Shown here: positions 9,480-18,040 of the stretch, in pieces | How the letters are laid out: every line of letters starts with the position of its first letter | Numbering within the stretch: position 1 is the stretch's first letter | DNA from: Ignavibacteriales bacterium | Lineage (GTDB): Bacteria; Bacteroidota; Ignavibacteria; Ignavibacteriales; Ignavibacteriaceae | Direction of reading: 5' to 3' | DNA: 64,000 nt | Assembly (NCBI GenBank): GCA_016709155.1 | Contig: JADJEI010000001.1 | Span: 1,054,001 to 1,118,000 of the forward strand | The notes under the pieces: model-generated | The model's database searches: none | Seen by the model: the letters and a program-made list of their open reading frames with translations, nothing else | Told to the model about the DNA's origin: nothing | Made by a program: the position numbers and the translations under genes

Positions 9480-10766
9480 TCACCGACTATTCTTTTTATT
9501 ATTAAAAAAGTATTTTATGTCGCTTTTTCTTAGAATAAGCATTTCACGGAATCCGTTTCCAGTTAAATGTTTGAAGTACATAATATAGAAGAACATCCAT
9601 AAGAAGTAAGTAAATGAACTAACAAGCGCGGCGGCAGCAATTCCATATCGTGGAATAAGTAAAATGTTTAACCCAAGGTTGAGTGTTCCGGCAAAAAAAT
9701 TATTTATTATAGTGAAAGTTGGATATGATTGTCCAATATAAAAAGAATGAATAATACTTCCGGAACCAAAAAAAACAATCGCTGGAAGTAAATAAAGTAA
9801 AGATGTAATTGAACCATAAAAATCCTCCCCAAATAAAAATTTTATTATAAGATGCGCGCTAATTAATAATACAAGGGCTAAGATAAGATTAAAAGCAAAT
9901 AAAACTCTAGTCAGTTTCACTGCATTAATCACACTTGATGTATAGTCATCATTCAAGGTACGAGAAATAAAAAGTGGACCTAAAAAATTTGGAACTCGCT
10001 GAGCTACGTCAACGAATAGTACTGCTATCGAATATAAACCTGCAGCGACTGATCCAAGGAAATAATTGATTAAAAAAATGTCTCCTCTAATCAGTATAAA
10101 AAAAAATATTGCCACAAAAGTTGAGCGGGTACTGAGCATAAAAGATTGTTTCAACAATTGAATATTAATTTGTACAATTCCCTTTATCTGACCCCTATAG
10201 ACATATAGCCCATAACTAAACGACAGAAAAGAACTGATCAATACAACAAGAAGTATTTCGTTTAATACAAATCCGAATAAGTAAATGCCTATTATATTAA
10301 TCAACAAAGTTACAAAGACAGGGATTGCTTGGATATTGTTGTAATATTTAATTTTTCTTTCGCCCAAGAACAATGCTTGGATTCCCTGCCAACCAATCGT
10401 TAAAATTGTTATTATCAATCCAAATAAAAACTGTAATGAAGTGATGTTTGGGAAAAAACGTGTCCTGATTTTTGGAAGATTCAGGACTACAATAAAAATA
10501 ATAAATATTGTTAATAGGGCTACAAAATTGAGTGATAAAAAATCTTTCAGTTTATTTTGTTTATCCGCGACTAAAATCGTGTTACTTTTTCTTAATCCTT
10601 CACCTAAAAAAAGAGAAAGTAACATAACTAAGTTTAAAATGATGGCATATTTGCCTCTGGATTCTACCCCTATTTGACGTGTAACAATAATGTTATTAAT
10701 AAAAGCTGCTACGGCAATTGCTATACTAATTATTCCCGTAAGGGAAAATTCTTTCTTAAAATTCAT
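9480..10766 (-). CDS. Polysaccharide flippase, Wzx-like (MATE/MOP superfamily)
   Basis: A 428-aa protein that is almost wholly hydrophobic, with about 12-14 predicted membrane helices. The N-terminus has the typical FINNIIVTRQIGVESRGKYA pattern of O-antigen translocases, and the middle has SRTLNDDY. Wzx proteins move lipid-linked repeat units from the inner to the outer face of the cytoplasmic membrane. It lies between the polymerase-like gene and the GT4 genes, the expected place in a Wzx/Wzy cluster. Sequence conservation in this family is low, so the call rests on topology plus context. Intact. Confidence 0.85.
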   Translation of the reverse strand: MNFKKEFSLTGIISIAIAVAAFINNIIVTRQIGVESRGKYAIILNLVMLLSLFLGEGLRKSNTILVADKQNKLKDFLSLNFVALLTIFIIFIVVLNLPKIRTRFFPNITSLQFLFGLIITILTIGWQGIQALFLGERKIKYYNNIQAIPVFVTLLINIIGIYLFGFVLNEILLVVLISSFLSFSYGLYVYRGQIKGIVQINIQLLKQSFMLSTRSTFVAIFFFILIRGDIFLINYFLGSVAAGLYSIAVLFVDVAQRVPNFLGPLFISRTLNDDYTSSVINAVKLTRVLFAFNLILALVLLISAHLIIKFLFGEDFYGSITSLLYLLPAIVFFGSGSIIHSFYIGQSYPTFTIINNFFAGTLNLGLNILLIPRYGIAAAALVSSFTYFLWMFFYIMYFKHLTGNGFREMLILRKSDIKYFFNNKKNSR

Positions 10767-10799
10767 TTGTGCGTTCGTCGCTTGAACATTTGGTTTCAG

Positions 10800-12110
10800 T
10801 TAGGTTTTATACTTATTCGAAAACTTTTCTATAATAGGGAATAATAGTAATAAAATTAGCATTCCAAATACCCAAGATGGAAATCTTGTGGCAAGTATAA
10901 AAAATGACATGCCAATAAGTAGATAAAGATGGGTGAGAAGAATGTGATATTTAATTTGATGAGTTGTTAACAATCTAAACCAAAAATGAGAGCAAAGCAG
11001 ACCAAGTAAATATGGAAATATCAGGATTCCCATAAATCCAAAATCGCCATGCAAATCCCTGAGAAACGTGCCGGTATTTGACCAAGCTGGAATCAGATAT
11101 CCTTGGTGCTGGTCTTCAGGTTTGCTAGTTAAATCAAGCTTAGATAATAAAGAGTATGCAGAATAAAAAGTGCTATTGCCAAATGGAAGTCTTTCCCTAT
11201 CTTTTTCAAGATATTGATTTAACACTCCAATCTGAGATGAAGCATAAAAATAAATTGCTGGTGAAATAAACGCGCCCCCTTCAAATTGTTTCAACTCTCG
11301 ATTGGTTCCCTGGATTTCATCGTTGGAAACTCTAGCTAATTTAACTACCGAAGCACCCGCTACCATAATCATCAATATCAGTGAGACGGCAATAAATATT
11401 TTTTTTTTATTTATCATAAATCTATTTCTGTCCACGGACAAGAGAAAATGCCTAAACAATAAAAAACTAATGATAAACTCTAATAATCCTAATAGAATTC
11501 CAGACCTTGTCAATCTTGCCAACTCTCTTAATACGACTGCAACAATCGGAATGGTCGCCCAGAAAGTTAATTTGCCCTTGTAAGCAGTATATATACCAGC
11601 AATAAAAATCGCGATAAACGAAGTCATCCAGACATAAGGTAATACATCGCTTGATTCTTCATTAAACCTGCTGTTATAAACTGCATAAGAATTTAGGAAC
11701 ACATTGATGATTGAGCCGTACTTATCCAATAAAATTTTCCAGTGATAAATTGAGCTTAGTAAACCGATTGTTGAAAAAATTATTAAAACTCTCTTTATAA
11801 TTTTACCATCATCAGAAAAAAAGTTTAAACTACTCTGAATATTAGTCGAAGTCTTTAGTTCAACTTTAAATATCGCACGTGCAAAAAAAATTGTAACCGT
11901 CCCGATTAAAAATGCAAAAAAAGCACTTCCGATCACTAACCAAGTTGTAATTGATAAATCATAAAAGTATATCAATTTCAACTCGAATAGAATAAGCATT
12001 GTCATCCAAATTACTGAATAAAGTGATAAGTGGTTAAACCATTTGGAAAATAAAATTTTGCTCAGAAGGGTTGAAGATAATCCGATTAAAAGAATTATTA
12101 GAATACTCAA
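10800..12110 (-). CDS. Oligosaccharide repeat-unit polymerase, Wzy-like
   Basis: A 436-aa integral membrane protein with about 11-12 hydrophobic helices and a large loop near residues 255-345 (with SPAIYFYASSQIGV and FLRDLHGDFGFMG). The order of long hydrophobic runs, one sizeable external loop and a short basic C-terminus is that of Wzy/O-antigen polymerases, which join lipid-linked repeat units in the periplasm. The arrangement wzz-wzy-wzx supports the role strongly. Its start overlaps the wzz stop by 4 bases, so the two are translationally coupled. Wzy proteins diverge rapidly, so the exact family cannot be fixed by eye. Confidence 0.8.
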   Translation of the reverse strand: MSILIILLIGLSSTLLSKILFSKWFNHLSLYSVIWMTMLILFELKLIYFYDLSITTWLVIGSAFFAFLIGTVTIFFARAIFKVELKTSTNIQSSLNFFSDDGKIIKRVLIIFSTIGLLSSIYHWKILLDKYGSIINVFLNSYAVYNSRFNEESSDVLPYVWMTSFIAIFIAGIYTAYKGKLTFWATIPIVAVVLRELARLTRSGILLGLLEFIISFLLFRHFLLSVDRNRFMINKKKIFIAVSLILMIMVAGASVVKLARVSNDEIQGTNRELKQFEGGAFISPAIYFYASSQIGVLNQYLEKDRERLPFGNSTFYSAYSLLSKLDLTSKPEDQHQGYLIPAWSNTGTFLRDLHGDFGFMGILIFPYLLGLLCSHFWFRLLTTHQIKYHILLTHLYLLIGMSFFILATRFPSWVFGMLILLLLFPIIEKFSNKYKT

Positions 12111-13294
12111 AATTTTACTTTATAAAATTTAGCTATATGGGAAAATAGATTCTTCTGACTATTCTCTAATTCATTCTTGGGGTTTTCCAAAGAGACAAAA
12201 TTTTCAGCCCAGTAAACGAAAGTAACTAAGATAATTAGTCCGAAAAAAAAGAAAAGCAATATTACAAAAGCTTTTTTGGGAGCATACTTCAATTGTGGTG
12301 GAACAGCATTATCTATGCTTATAAGGGTTGGAGTGTCCTTCTGTTCATCAACCAAGGCCTGTTCATACAACGGTAGTATAAATTCCATAATTTTAGATTG
12401 GAGCTCAACTTCTCGAAATAGCTTGTAATATCCCATCGTTAAATCAGGAATATTTTTAAAAGGAAATAAAATGTTACTCGGACTTTTGAGATAACTTGAA
12501 TTTTTTAGCTCAAGAACTTTAGCTTCAATTTGATTTTGTTGCTTGTAAGCAGTTTGGTATTGTGGAGAATTAATTCCAAAATTTTCTTTAACAAATTCTG
12601 AAGCCATCTTTTTTTGAAATAATTCTGATTCTAATTCTGCAGCACTTTGAACGGAAATTTGTAGTTGTTCTGGAACCGCAAAAACTCCTGTTTTTTTCTG
12701 GAATTTAAGTAAAGAATCTTCAGCTATTTTCAGGTCACTTAAATTTTTAAAATATCTCTTTTCGATAAATTCTCGGCTATTCCTTGCTTGTTGTATGCTG
12801 AGCTCAATATTCATGCTATCTGCCAATTCAACAAAATAATTTGAAATCTCAGAAGCTAATTTGGGAGACTTATTAATTACGCTAATTTCAATTAGACCAT
12901 TTTCATCCGGCTGAAATAACAAATCAGCTTCAAATGATTTTATCGTTTTATCATAGTTATTATCATCAATACGATAATAGTCCATCAATTTGAAGCGATT
13001 GATAACTTTAGTCATTAGGTTTCTGCTGTATAAAATTCCATAAATCATGTCTTGATTTTCATCCCCAAGACCCAAAAGACTTGCACCAATTGAGCCAGTT
13101 CCCCCACTAATCAGATTTGCAACACTATTCAGTCCGTTGGAATTATTTCTTGTCATCATGACTAATGAGGTTGCTTTGAAGGTTTCAGGTATCAGAAAGG
13201 AATAAATAGTCCCTACTACCATAATTATCAAAAGATTTATTAGTAAGAATCTGCGCCATTTGTACAGGATAAAGAGATAATCTGAGAATTTCAC
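12107..13294 (-). CDS. Chain-length determinant protein (Wzz family)
   Basis: A 395-aa protein with one transmembrane helix near each end (about residues 17-36 and 340-360) and a long, largely helical periplasmic region between them, the standard Wzz plan. The N-terminal helix is followed by the family PETFKATSLVMM pattern; a proline-containing stretch (PPQLKYAPKK) precedes the second helix. No C-terminal tyrosine-kinase domain is present, so it is the O-antigen/Wzz type and not a fused bacterial tyrosine autokinase. It sets the modal chain length with Wzy. It is the first gene of the minus-strand polysaccharide run, so the promoter should lie in 13295-13671. Confidence 0.88.
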   Translation of the reverse strand: MKFSDYLFILYKWRRFLLINLLIIMVVGTIYSFLIPETFKATSLVMMTRNNSNGLNSVANLISGGTGSIGASLLGLGDENQDMIYGILYSRNLMTKVINRFKLMDYYRIDDNNYDKTIKSFEADLLFQPDENGLIEISVINKSPKLASEISNYFVELADSMNIELSIQQARNSREFIEKRYFKNLSDLKIAEDSLLKFQKKTGVFAVPEQLQISVQSAAELESELFQKKMASEFVKENFGINSPQYQTAYKQQNQIEAKVLELKNSSYLKSPSNILFPFKNIPDLTMGYYKLFREVELQSKIMEFILPLYEQALVDEQKDTPTLISIDNAVPPQLKYAPKKAFVILLFFFFGLIILVTFVYWAENFVSLENPKNELENSQKNLFSHIAKFYKVKF

Positions 13295-13671
13295 GAAATT
13301 TTCCTTAAAATTTTAACTAGCCTTCTTTAATTTAATTTAACCATATTTCAAATGTCACTTGAAAACTTTATAAAAATTCCAAATTCATTCGAGAATATTA
13401 AAAAAAATTAAATTTATTAGATATTGACATTGACCTAAATTATTCAAATATTTACAACAAAAATAAGGAAATTTATTTATAGTTCATTTGCTACTGGTCC
13501 TAAATAATTTTTATTTATTTAACAGAGTAGCAAAGTTACGCCGATTTAGGGAACTTCTCTGGTCGGTTTTTTAATTTTATGGAACATCAATATTTAATAA
13601 GGAGTCAAAATAGGAAAATTCGATACTAACTTTTAGACATTCGCAATAATTTAAACGAAAGGAATGAAGCG
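13295..13671. other. Intergenic region between divergent operons
   Basis: A 377-base very AT-rich gap between wzz (minus) and the 82-aa gene (plus). It must hold promoters for both directions, but no box can be placed with confidence. Towards the plus side it carries a short GC-richer block (13524-13572) with a hairpin and U-tract, described separately. A GTAGCAAAGTTAC stretch stands just before that hairpin. Confidence 0.6.
13541..13572 (+). terminator. Hairpin with U-tract upstream of the 82-aa gene
   Basis: The arms CCGA (13541-13544) and TCGG (13563-13566) close a loop that can pair further (AGGGA with TCTCT, one G-T), followed by six T. It stands about 100 bases before the 82-aa gene with no gene directly before it on the plus strand, so it may be an attenuator or the end of a short leader RNA. 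Weak stem, moderate confidence. Confidence 0.4.
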
Positions 13672-13920
13672 ATGAAAGAAATAAGAGCAAAAATCGAGAA
13701 TCCTCTATCGGAGCTTATTAGCGACGATATTTTTGAACTTCTTAGCGCTCACGGATTGATTGATGAAAAATCCGTTCGTGATTATCAAATCAGAAAAAAA
13801 TTTAAAGGTCTTCGCGCCAGTAAGATTTGCGCAGGGGATGCAATCGAAGCTATCAGGGAAGAATATCCTTACCTGCAATTTGATACGATAAGAAAAATCG
13901 TCTATCAAATAAATAAATAA
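13672..13920 (+). CDS. Small conserved-looking hypothetical protein (82 aa)
   Basis: An 82-aa charged, mostly helical protein with no signal or membrane segment. A good ribosome site (AAAGGAATGA) stands 5-10 bases before the ATG. The middle contains LIDEKSVRDYQIRKKFKGL, then an Ala-rich helix and a DTIRKIVYQI end, a layout reminiscent of small helix-turn-helix proteins, but I do not recognise the family. It has its own intergenic leader and a hairpin just after the stop, so it is probably a single-gene transcript. Its function is unknown; nucleic-acid binding is only a guess. Confidence 0.65.
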   Translation: MKEIRAKIENPLSELISDDIFELLSAHGLIDEKSVRDYQIRKKFKGLRASKICAGDAIEAIREEYPYLQFDTIRKIVYQINK

Positions 13921-13929
13921 TTTAATCTT

Positions 13930-13956
13930 GATGAATAAACTTCATCAGGAAATTTT
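13930..13956 (+). terminator. Hairpin after the 82-aa gene
   Basis: GATGAA (13930-13935) and TTCATC (13941-13946) form a 6-bp stem with a 5-base loop, followed by a T-rich tail about 6 bases later. It lies 9 bases after the stop codon. A weak rho-independent terminator. Confidence 0.5.
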
Positions 13957-13962
13957 TCAAAT

Positions 13963-14050
13963 GACTCTTTCGGAGGGTTCTCCCCTACCCTTTGAATTTT
14001 ATGAGTCGAGCCCGTTGTTTCCCCGACAGCGGGCTTTATCTATTTTTTTT
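13963..14050 (+). promoter_or_regulatory. Structured leader with terminator ahead of the DUF3098 gene
   Basis: GACTC (13963-13967) pairs with GAGTC (14003-14007) around an inner AGGGT/ACCCT hairpin (13974-13978 with 13987-13991). Directly after comes a strong 9-pair stem (14009-14017 with 14027-14035) and a T-rich tail reaching 14050, then the ribosome site AAGGAG of the next gene. A folded domain followed by a terminator and a gene is the layout of an attenuator or riboswitch, but it matches no class I know. It could also simply be a second terminator for the preceding gene. Confidence 0.45.
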
Positions 14051-14060
14051 AAGGAGTAAT

Positions 14061-14321
14061 ATGGCAAAGCAAATAAAGAAGAAAATTCAAAAACGAATTA
14101 ACGTTTCACCTTTTCATATTTATTTTGAAAAAACAAATTACCTATTAATTGCGCTCGGCTCTATTTTGCTCTTACTTGGTTATTATGTAATGGGCAGCGG
14201 AGAATGGGACAGCAGTGCATCTCTGATTTTATCTCCGGTAATATTAATAGCAGCTTATGTTATTATTTTCCCATTATCTCTTTTCTTTAAAAAGAAGAAA
14301 GAGGAAATCAAAAGTGAATAA
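14061..14321 (+). CDS. DUF3098 family membrane protein
   Basis: An 86-aa protein with two predicted membrane helices (about residues 28-44 and 58-74) between a basic N-terminus and a Lys/Glu-rich C-terminus, the pattern of the Bacteroidota DUF3098 family. The family function is unknown. The ATG at 14061 was chosen because AAGGAG stands just before it; a longer reading from 13992 would run through the terminator hairpin and has no ribosome site. It lies 40 bases before dprA and may be cotranscribed with it. Confidence 0.75.
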   Translation: MAKQIKKKIQKRINVSPFHIYFEKTNYLLIALGSILLLLGYYVMGSGEWDSSASLILSPVILIAAYVIIFPLSLFFKKKKEEIKSE

Positions 14322-14360
14322 ATAGCTACTCAATCGTCTTCACTAATCTAATCTATTCAA

Positions 14361-15482
14361 TTGAGTAAATTAAGCTTTGAAGAATTAACTAACCTTTACA
14401 CACTCCTCTCCGTTGATGGAATCGGTCCCGCTAAGATTCGTAACTTATTAGCAAGATTCAAATCAACTGCGAGTATCTTATCCCAAAATAATAATACTCT
14501 TATCGAAGCTGAAGGAATTAGTACCACCCTTGCATCCAAAATTCAGAAGGCAGCCAGAAATAGAAATGAAATAAAAATTGAAGTAGAAAAAGAATTAACT
14601 CTCCTTCAAAAAATTAATGCGAGAATTATCACCGTATGGGATGAAGATTATCCCGATTTGCTTAAAAAAATTTACGACCCTCCGCTGCTTTTATATTATA
14701 AAGGGAATTATTCAGAATCAGATAATTATTGCATCGCCATTGTGGGAACACGGGGACCAACAAACTATGGAAAAGTTCAAGCCGAAAAAATCGCTTCTGA
14801 ATTAGCTGCACAGGGAATTACAATTGTTAGCGGTCTTGCAAGGGGAGTAGATTCAATCGCTCATAAAGCAGCTTTAAAAAATGGTGGAAGAACAATCTCA
14901 GTTATCGGATCAGGATTAGATGTTATCTATCCACCGGAAAATAAAAAATTATTTGATGAAATAGCTGAGAAAGGATTAATCATCTCTGAATACATACTCA
15001 AGACGAAACCTGACGCACAAAATTTTCCCAGACGAAATAGAATTATTTCGGGATTAAGTCTTGGTTGTGTGATAATTGAAAGCGGCGCAGAAGGCGGGGC
15101 GATGCAAACTGCCCGATTTGCTCTTGATCAAAACAGGGAGGTTTTTGCCGTACCCGGTAATCTTGGGATCCGTCAATCTGAAGGTACGAACTTGCTGATT
15201 CAAAAGGGAGAGGCAAAGTTGATTCGTACAAGCGAGGACATCTTATTTGAATTAGAGTTGAAACTGAAACCAGTCATCGGAAAAAATATTCCTAAACCGC
15301 ATGTTGACTTAAATATTTTTGAGGAGAAAATTCTTTCCGTTATTTCCGAAAGTGCTGTCCAGATTGATAAAATTGCAGAGCTTACAAAAATTTCAACATC
15401 GGATTGTCTCGTTCACTTACTATCTCTTGAATTTAAGGGGATGGCAAAACAGCTCCCTGGCAAAATGTTCAGTGCGTTATAA
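14361..15482 (+). CDS. dprA: DNA-processing protein DprA
   Basis: A 373-aa protein. DprA binds single-stranded DNA entering during natural transformation and loads RecA in the cytoplasm. Domains: a helix-hairpin-helix-like N-terminus (VDGIGPAKIRNLL), the central Rossmann-like DprA domain with VGTRGPTNYGK, VSGLARGVDSIAHKAAL, the FPRRNRIISGLS block and ESGAEGGAMQTA, then a C-terminal winged-helix region (about 310-373). The start is TTG at 14361; no in-frame ATG fits the conserved N-terminus. The last 6 bases overlap the convergent methyltransferase gene. Intact and typical in length. No other competence genes are in the window. Confidence 0.95.
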   Translation: MSKLSFEELTNLYTLLSVDGIGPAKIRNLLARFKSTASILSQNNNTLIEAEGISTTLASKIQKAARNRNEIKIEVEKELTLLQKINARIITVWDEDYPDLLKKIYDPPLLLYYKGNYSESDNYCIAIVGTRGPTNYGKVQAEKIASELAAQGITIVSGLARGVDSIAHKAALKNGGRTISVIGSGLDVIYPPENKKLFDEIAEKGLIISEYILKTKPDAQNFPRRNRIISGLSLGCVIIESGAEGGAMQTARFALDQNREVFAVPGNLGIRQSEGTNLLIQKGEAKLIRTSEDILFELELKLKPVIGKNIPKPHVDLNIFEEKILSVISESAVQIDKIAELTKISTSDCLVHLLSLEFKGMAKQLPGKMFSAL

Positions 15483-16490
15483 TTTTTTTTTCTGTAAATA
15501 AAATTCCGCCTGATCACCCTCTCCCGATTTGTTTAATTGCACAGTCTGCTTTTCAAAATCTTTAATCTCATTAGTCGAGAAAATGGATTTGTCTGGATTG
15601 ACATAAAAAGATCTATCATCTATTAAAGGAATATTTCTTGAATACTGTTCACTCCCCCAAAGCTGCCAGCTTCGCGAATCGTAGGTGATCGTTTTAATTT
15701 CAAATCCTGAAGCCGAAGCTAATTTTTCGATCGACTTTTTTGTATGCAAATACAAATGCCTTGGCGCATCCAGCGAACTCCAGTTGCTTTTATAATGTCT
15801 GAATGCATAAGAATCACACACAGGAATTCTTAATAATAAAAATTTGTTTCCTTTTAAAAGTGCGTGTGATTTCTTCATTATTTCCAGAGGCTTTTGGATG
15901 TGTTCAAATGAATGGTTAAACATAATAAAATCGAATTCGCCGTTTAAATTAAAAAAATCTTGTTTTAAAATTTTTAAACCGTTGGGATATATAATTGTTT
16001 GCTCCATAAAAGGATCTATCCCAAGTAAGTTTTCGAAACCGGATTCTTTCATTTTGTGAAGCAATATCCCCCGTCCGCAACCGACATCAAGTATAAAATC
16101 TTTCAGTTCAACACTTGCTCTTTTGAGTCTTGAAACATAAGTGGGAATCCCAAACTTCTTCAACAATATATTTCCTATAAAAGACGATTCACCCATTGCT
16201 GCTCTGTCACGATAATAATTTAGTCGCGCTTTTAATTTGCTTTCATGTTTCTGTAAGTAAGTAAAATAATTTGCAGGATAGTGTTTGGAATAATCAGATG
16301 GGGGGTTGAGAATCTGAAGACAGCCGCACGAACTGCATCGAAGGTATTTAAATACTTCGCGGGTTCCGAAATACATCTCGCGAACTTTTAAAATATTATT
16401 ATCAGTTGAGTTGCCGCAAATTTCGCAGTTTAAATCTACGATAGACTTTTCTAGTACTTTTTCTTTTTCTTCCAGAGAAATTTTAGCCAC
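15477..16490 (-). CDS. Class I SAM-dependent methyltransferase with N-terminal Cys cluster
   Basis: A 337-aa protein. The N-terminal 60 residues carry two Cys pairs (CEICG and CSSCGC) that look like a zinc site. The core has the SAM-binding DVGCGRGILLHKM motif, then FIMFNHSFEHIQKP, as in sugar and polysaccharide-associated methyltransferases. The GTG start at 16490 lies inside the end of rarA (40-base overlap) with AAAGGA directly before it, unusually close; no other start fits the N-terminus. It is the last gene of the minus run metF to rarA and meets dprA tail to tail. The substrate is unknown. Confidence 0.78.
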   Translation of the reverse strand: MAKISLEEKEKVLEKSIVDLNCEICGNSTDNNILKVREMYFGTREVFKYLRCSSCGCLQILNPPSDYSKHYPANYFTYLQKHESKLKARLNYYRDRAAMGESSFIGNILLKKFGIPTYVSRLKRASVELKDFILDVGCGRGILLHKMKESGFENLLGIDPFMEQTIIYPNGLKILKQDFFNLNGEFDFIMFNHSFEHIQKPLEIMKKSHALLKGNKFLLLRIPVCDSYAFRHYKSNWSSLDAPRHLYLHTKKSIEKLASASGFEIKTITYDSRSWQLWGSEQYSRNIPLIDDRSFYVNPDKSIFSTNEIKDFEKQTVQLNKSGEGDQAEFYLQKKKL

Positions 16491-17743
16491 TCCTTTATTT
16501 TTTTCTCCTGCCCGTTTTCGGTTGGAAAATAAAATTGCTTACCGTCTAATTCATTCGGAAAATAATTTCCCTCCACAAAATGATTTTCATAATTGTGAGC
16601 ATATTTATAATCTTTTCCATAAGAAAGAGCTTTCATCAACTTTGTCGGTGCATTCCGCAGATGAAGAGGAACAGGATATAAATTACCATTTCGAACTTCA
16701 GCCAAAGCCCCTTCAATCGCTTGATAAGAAGAATTACTTTTCGGTGATGAAGCTAAGTAAGTAACACATTGTGCTAAAATTATTCTTGCTTCGGGTAAAC
16801 CGATTTTTTCAACTGCACTGAAAGCCGCTTCTGCAAGAACAAGAGCATTGGGAGAGGCATTTCCAATATCTTCTGAAGCAAGTACAATCATTCTTCTTGC
16901 GATGAATAATGGGTCTTCCCCACCCTCAAGCATTCGAGCCATCCAATAAATTGCTGCATCAGGATCACTTCCTCTGATACTTTTTATGAACGCTGAAATA
17001 ATATTGTAATGTTCTTCACCGGATTTATCATAAAATATATTTTTTTTCTGAACCACATTTTCCAATACTTCTTTGGAAATTTTAATGTAATCAGAATTCA
17101 TTTCTTGAATGAATGCAGCCTCCAGAATTGTCAGCATCGTTCTTGCATCACCGCCGGAAAGATATATTAAAAATTCAGTGTCCATCTCCTCAATTTTAAA
17201 TTGTGAAAGAAACTCATCTTTGTTAACTGCGTTTTCTAAAATTTGAGTGAGTTCCTCTTTGCTCAAATCATTTAGGACAAAGACCCTTGCACGTGAACGT
17301 AAAGCGGGAATTACTTCGAAGGATGGGTTTTCGGTTGTTGCACCGATTAATATTAACGAACCCGATTCAACCGAATGGAGAAGTGCATCCTGTTGAGCCT
17401 TGTTGAAGCGGTGTATTTCATCAATAAAGAGTATTGTTCGCTTGTGATGATTTTTATTTTCAATTGATCTTTCGATGACACCCCGGATATCTTTAACACC
17501 AGAGGATACAGCATTTAACTGGAAAAACTCAGCGCCCGTTTTCTCGGCAATAATTTTGGCAATAGTTGTTTTCCCCGAACCCGGAGGACCCCAAAGTATG
17601 AACGAACCAAGAGTATCATTCTCTATCATCAATCTAATAGGCTTCCCCACCCCTAATATTTCTTTCTGCCCTTTAAAATCTTCAAGTGTTTTTGGGCGAA
17701 CTCTTTCGGCAAGCGGAGTTTGCGGGATTTCTATTTTATTCAT
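16451..17743 (-). CDS. rarA: Replication-associated recombination protein A (RarA/MgsA), AAA+ ATPase
   Basis: A 430-aa clamp-loader-like AAA+ ATPase acting at stalled replication forks in the cytoplasm. It shows PLAERVRPKTLEDFKGQ, Walker A GPPGSGKTT, Walker B LFIDEIHRFNK, sensor-1 GATTENPSFEV, and the RarA C-terminal oligomerisation domain (SIRGSDPDAAIYWMARMLEGG, then DIGNASP). It lies 6 bases downstream of the ftsB-like gene. Its 3' end overlaps the methyltransferase start. The C-terminus is a lysine-rich tail. Full length, with all ATPase motifs present. Confidence 0.95.
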   Translation of the reverse strand: MNKIEIPQTPLAERVRPKTLEDFKGQKEILGVGKPIRLMIENDTLGSFILWGPPGSGKTTIAKIIAEKTGAEFFQLNAVSSGVKDIRGVIERSIENKNHHKRTILFIDEIHRFNKAQQDALLHSVESGSLILIGATTENPSFEVIPALRSRARVFVLNDLSKEELTQILENAVNKDEFLSQFKIEEMDTEFLIYLSGGDARTMLTILEAAFIQEMNSDYIKISKEVLENVVQKKNIFYDKSGEEHYNIISAFIKSIRGSDPDAAIYWMARMLEGGEDPLFIARRMIVLASEDIGNASPNALVLAEAAFSAVEKIGLPEARIILAQCVTYLASSPKSNSSYQAIEGALAEVRNGNLYPVPLHLRNAPTKLMKALSYGKDYKYAHNYENHFVEGNYFPNELDGKQFYFPTENGQEKKIKEWLKFLWKKKKKY

Positions 17744-17749
17744 TAATAT

Positions 17750-18040
17750 TTATTTTTCAATCACTTCAATTTTGGTTTCCCCCGGACGAATCATATCATA
17801 TTTTTCGCGGGCTATCTTTTCAATTTTTGAAGGCTCCCTCCTTCTTATTGAATCAATTTGATCTCCAAGTTTTTTATTTTCCTGCTGAAGATTTTCAATT
17901 CGGGCATTTAATTCATCAATTTCATTGCTCAGCTTTTGATAACGATAGAAACCAAAATCATTAAAAAGAAGATAGAACAGACCTACGATTATGATAACAC
18001 CAAAAAAATAATACTTAGTCTTCTTGTCAAATATTTTCAT
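17750..18040 (-). CDS. Septum formation initiator protein, FtsB/DivIC-like
   Basis: A 96-aa bitopic protein: a short cytoplasmic N-terminus, one membrane helix (about residues 11-26), then a heptad-rich coiled coil (about 36-68) and a C-terminal AREKYDMIRPGE motif that is the signature of the FtsB/DivIC family. It bridges FtsL and FtsQ in the division-site complex in the periplasm. The ATG overlaps the last base of the ddl stop (TAATG), so translation is coupled to ddl, joining cell-wall precursor synthesis and division. Confidence 0.88.
   Translation of the reverse strand: MKIFDKKTKYYFFGVIIIVGLFYLLFNDFGFYRYQKLSNEIDELNARIENLQQENKKLGDQIDSIRRREPSKIEKIAREKYDMIRPGETKIEVIEK

Noticed and set aside
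13524..13572. Cyclic-di-GMP or cobalamin riboswitch
   Set aside because: Short GCAAAG and AGGGAA strings occur, but the stems and spacing of those classes are absent.
13992..14060. N-terminal extension of the DUF3098 protein
   Set aside because: It would translate a terminator hairpin; AAGGAG stands just before the ATG at 14061.
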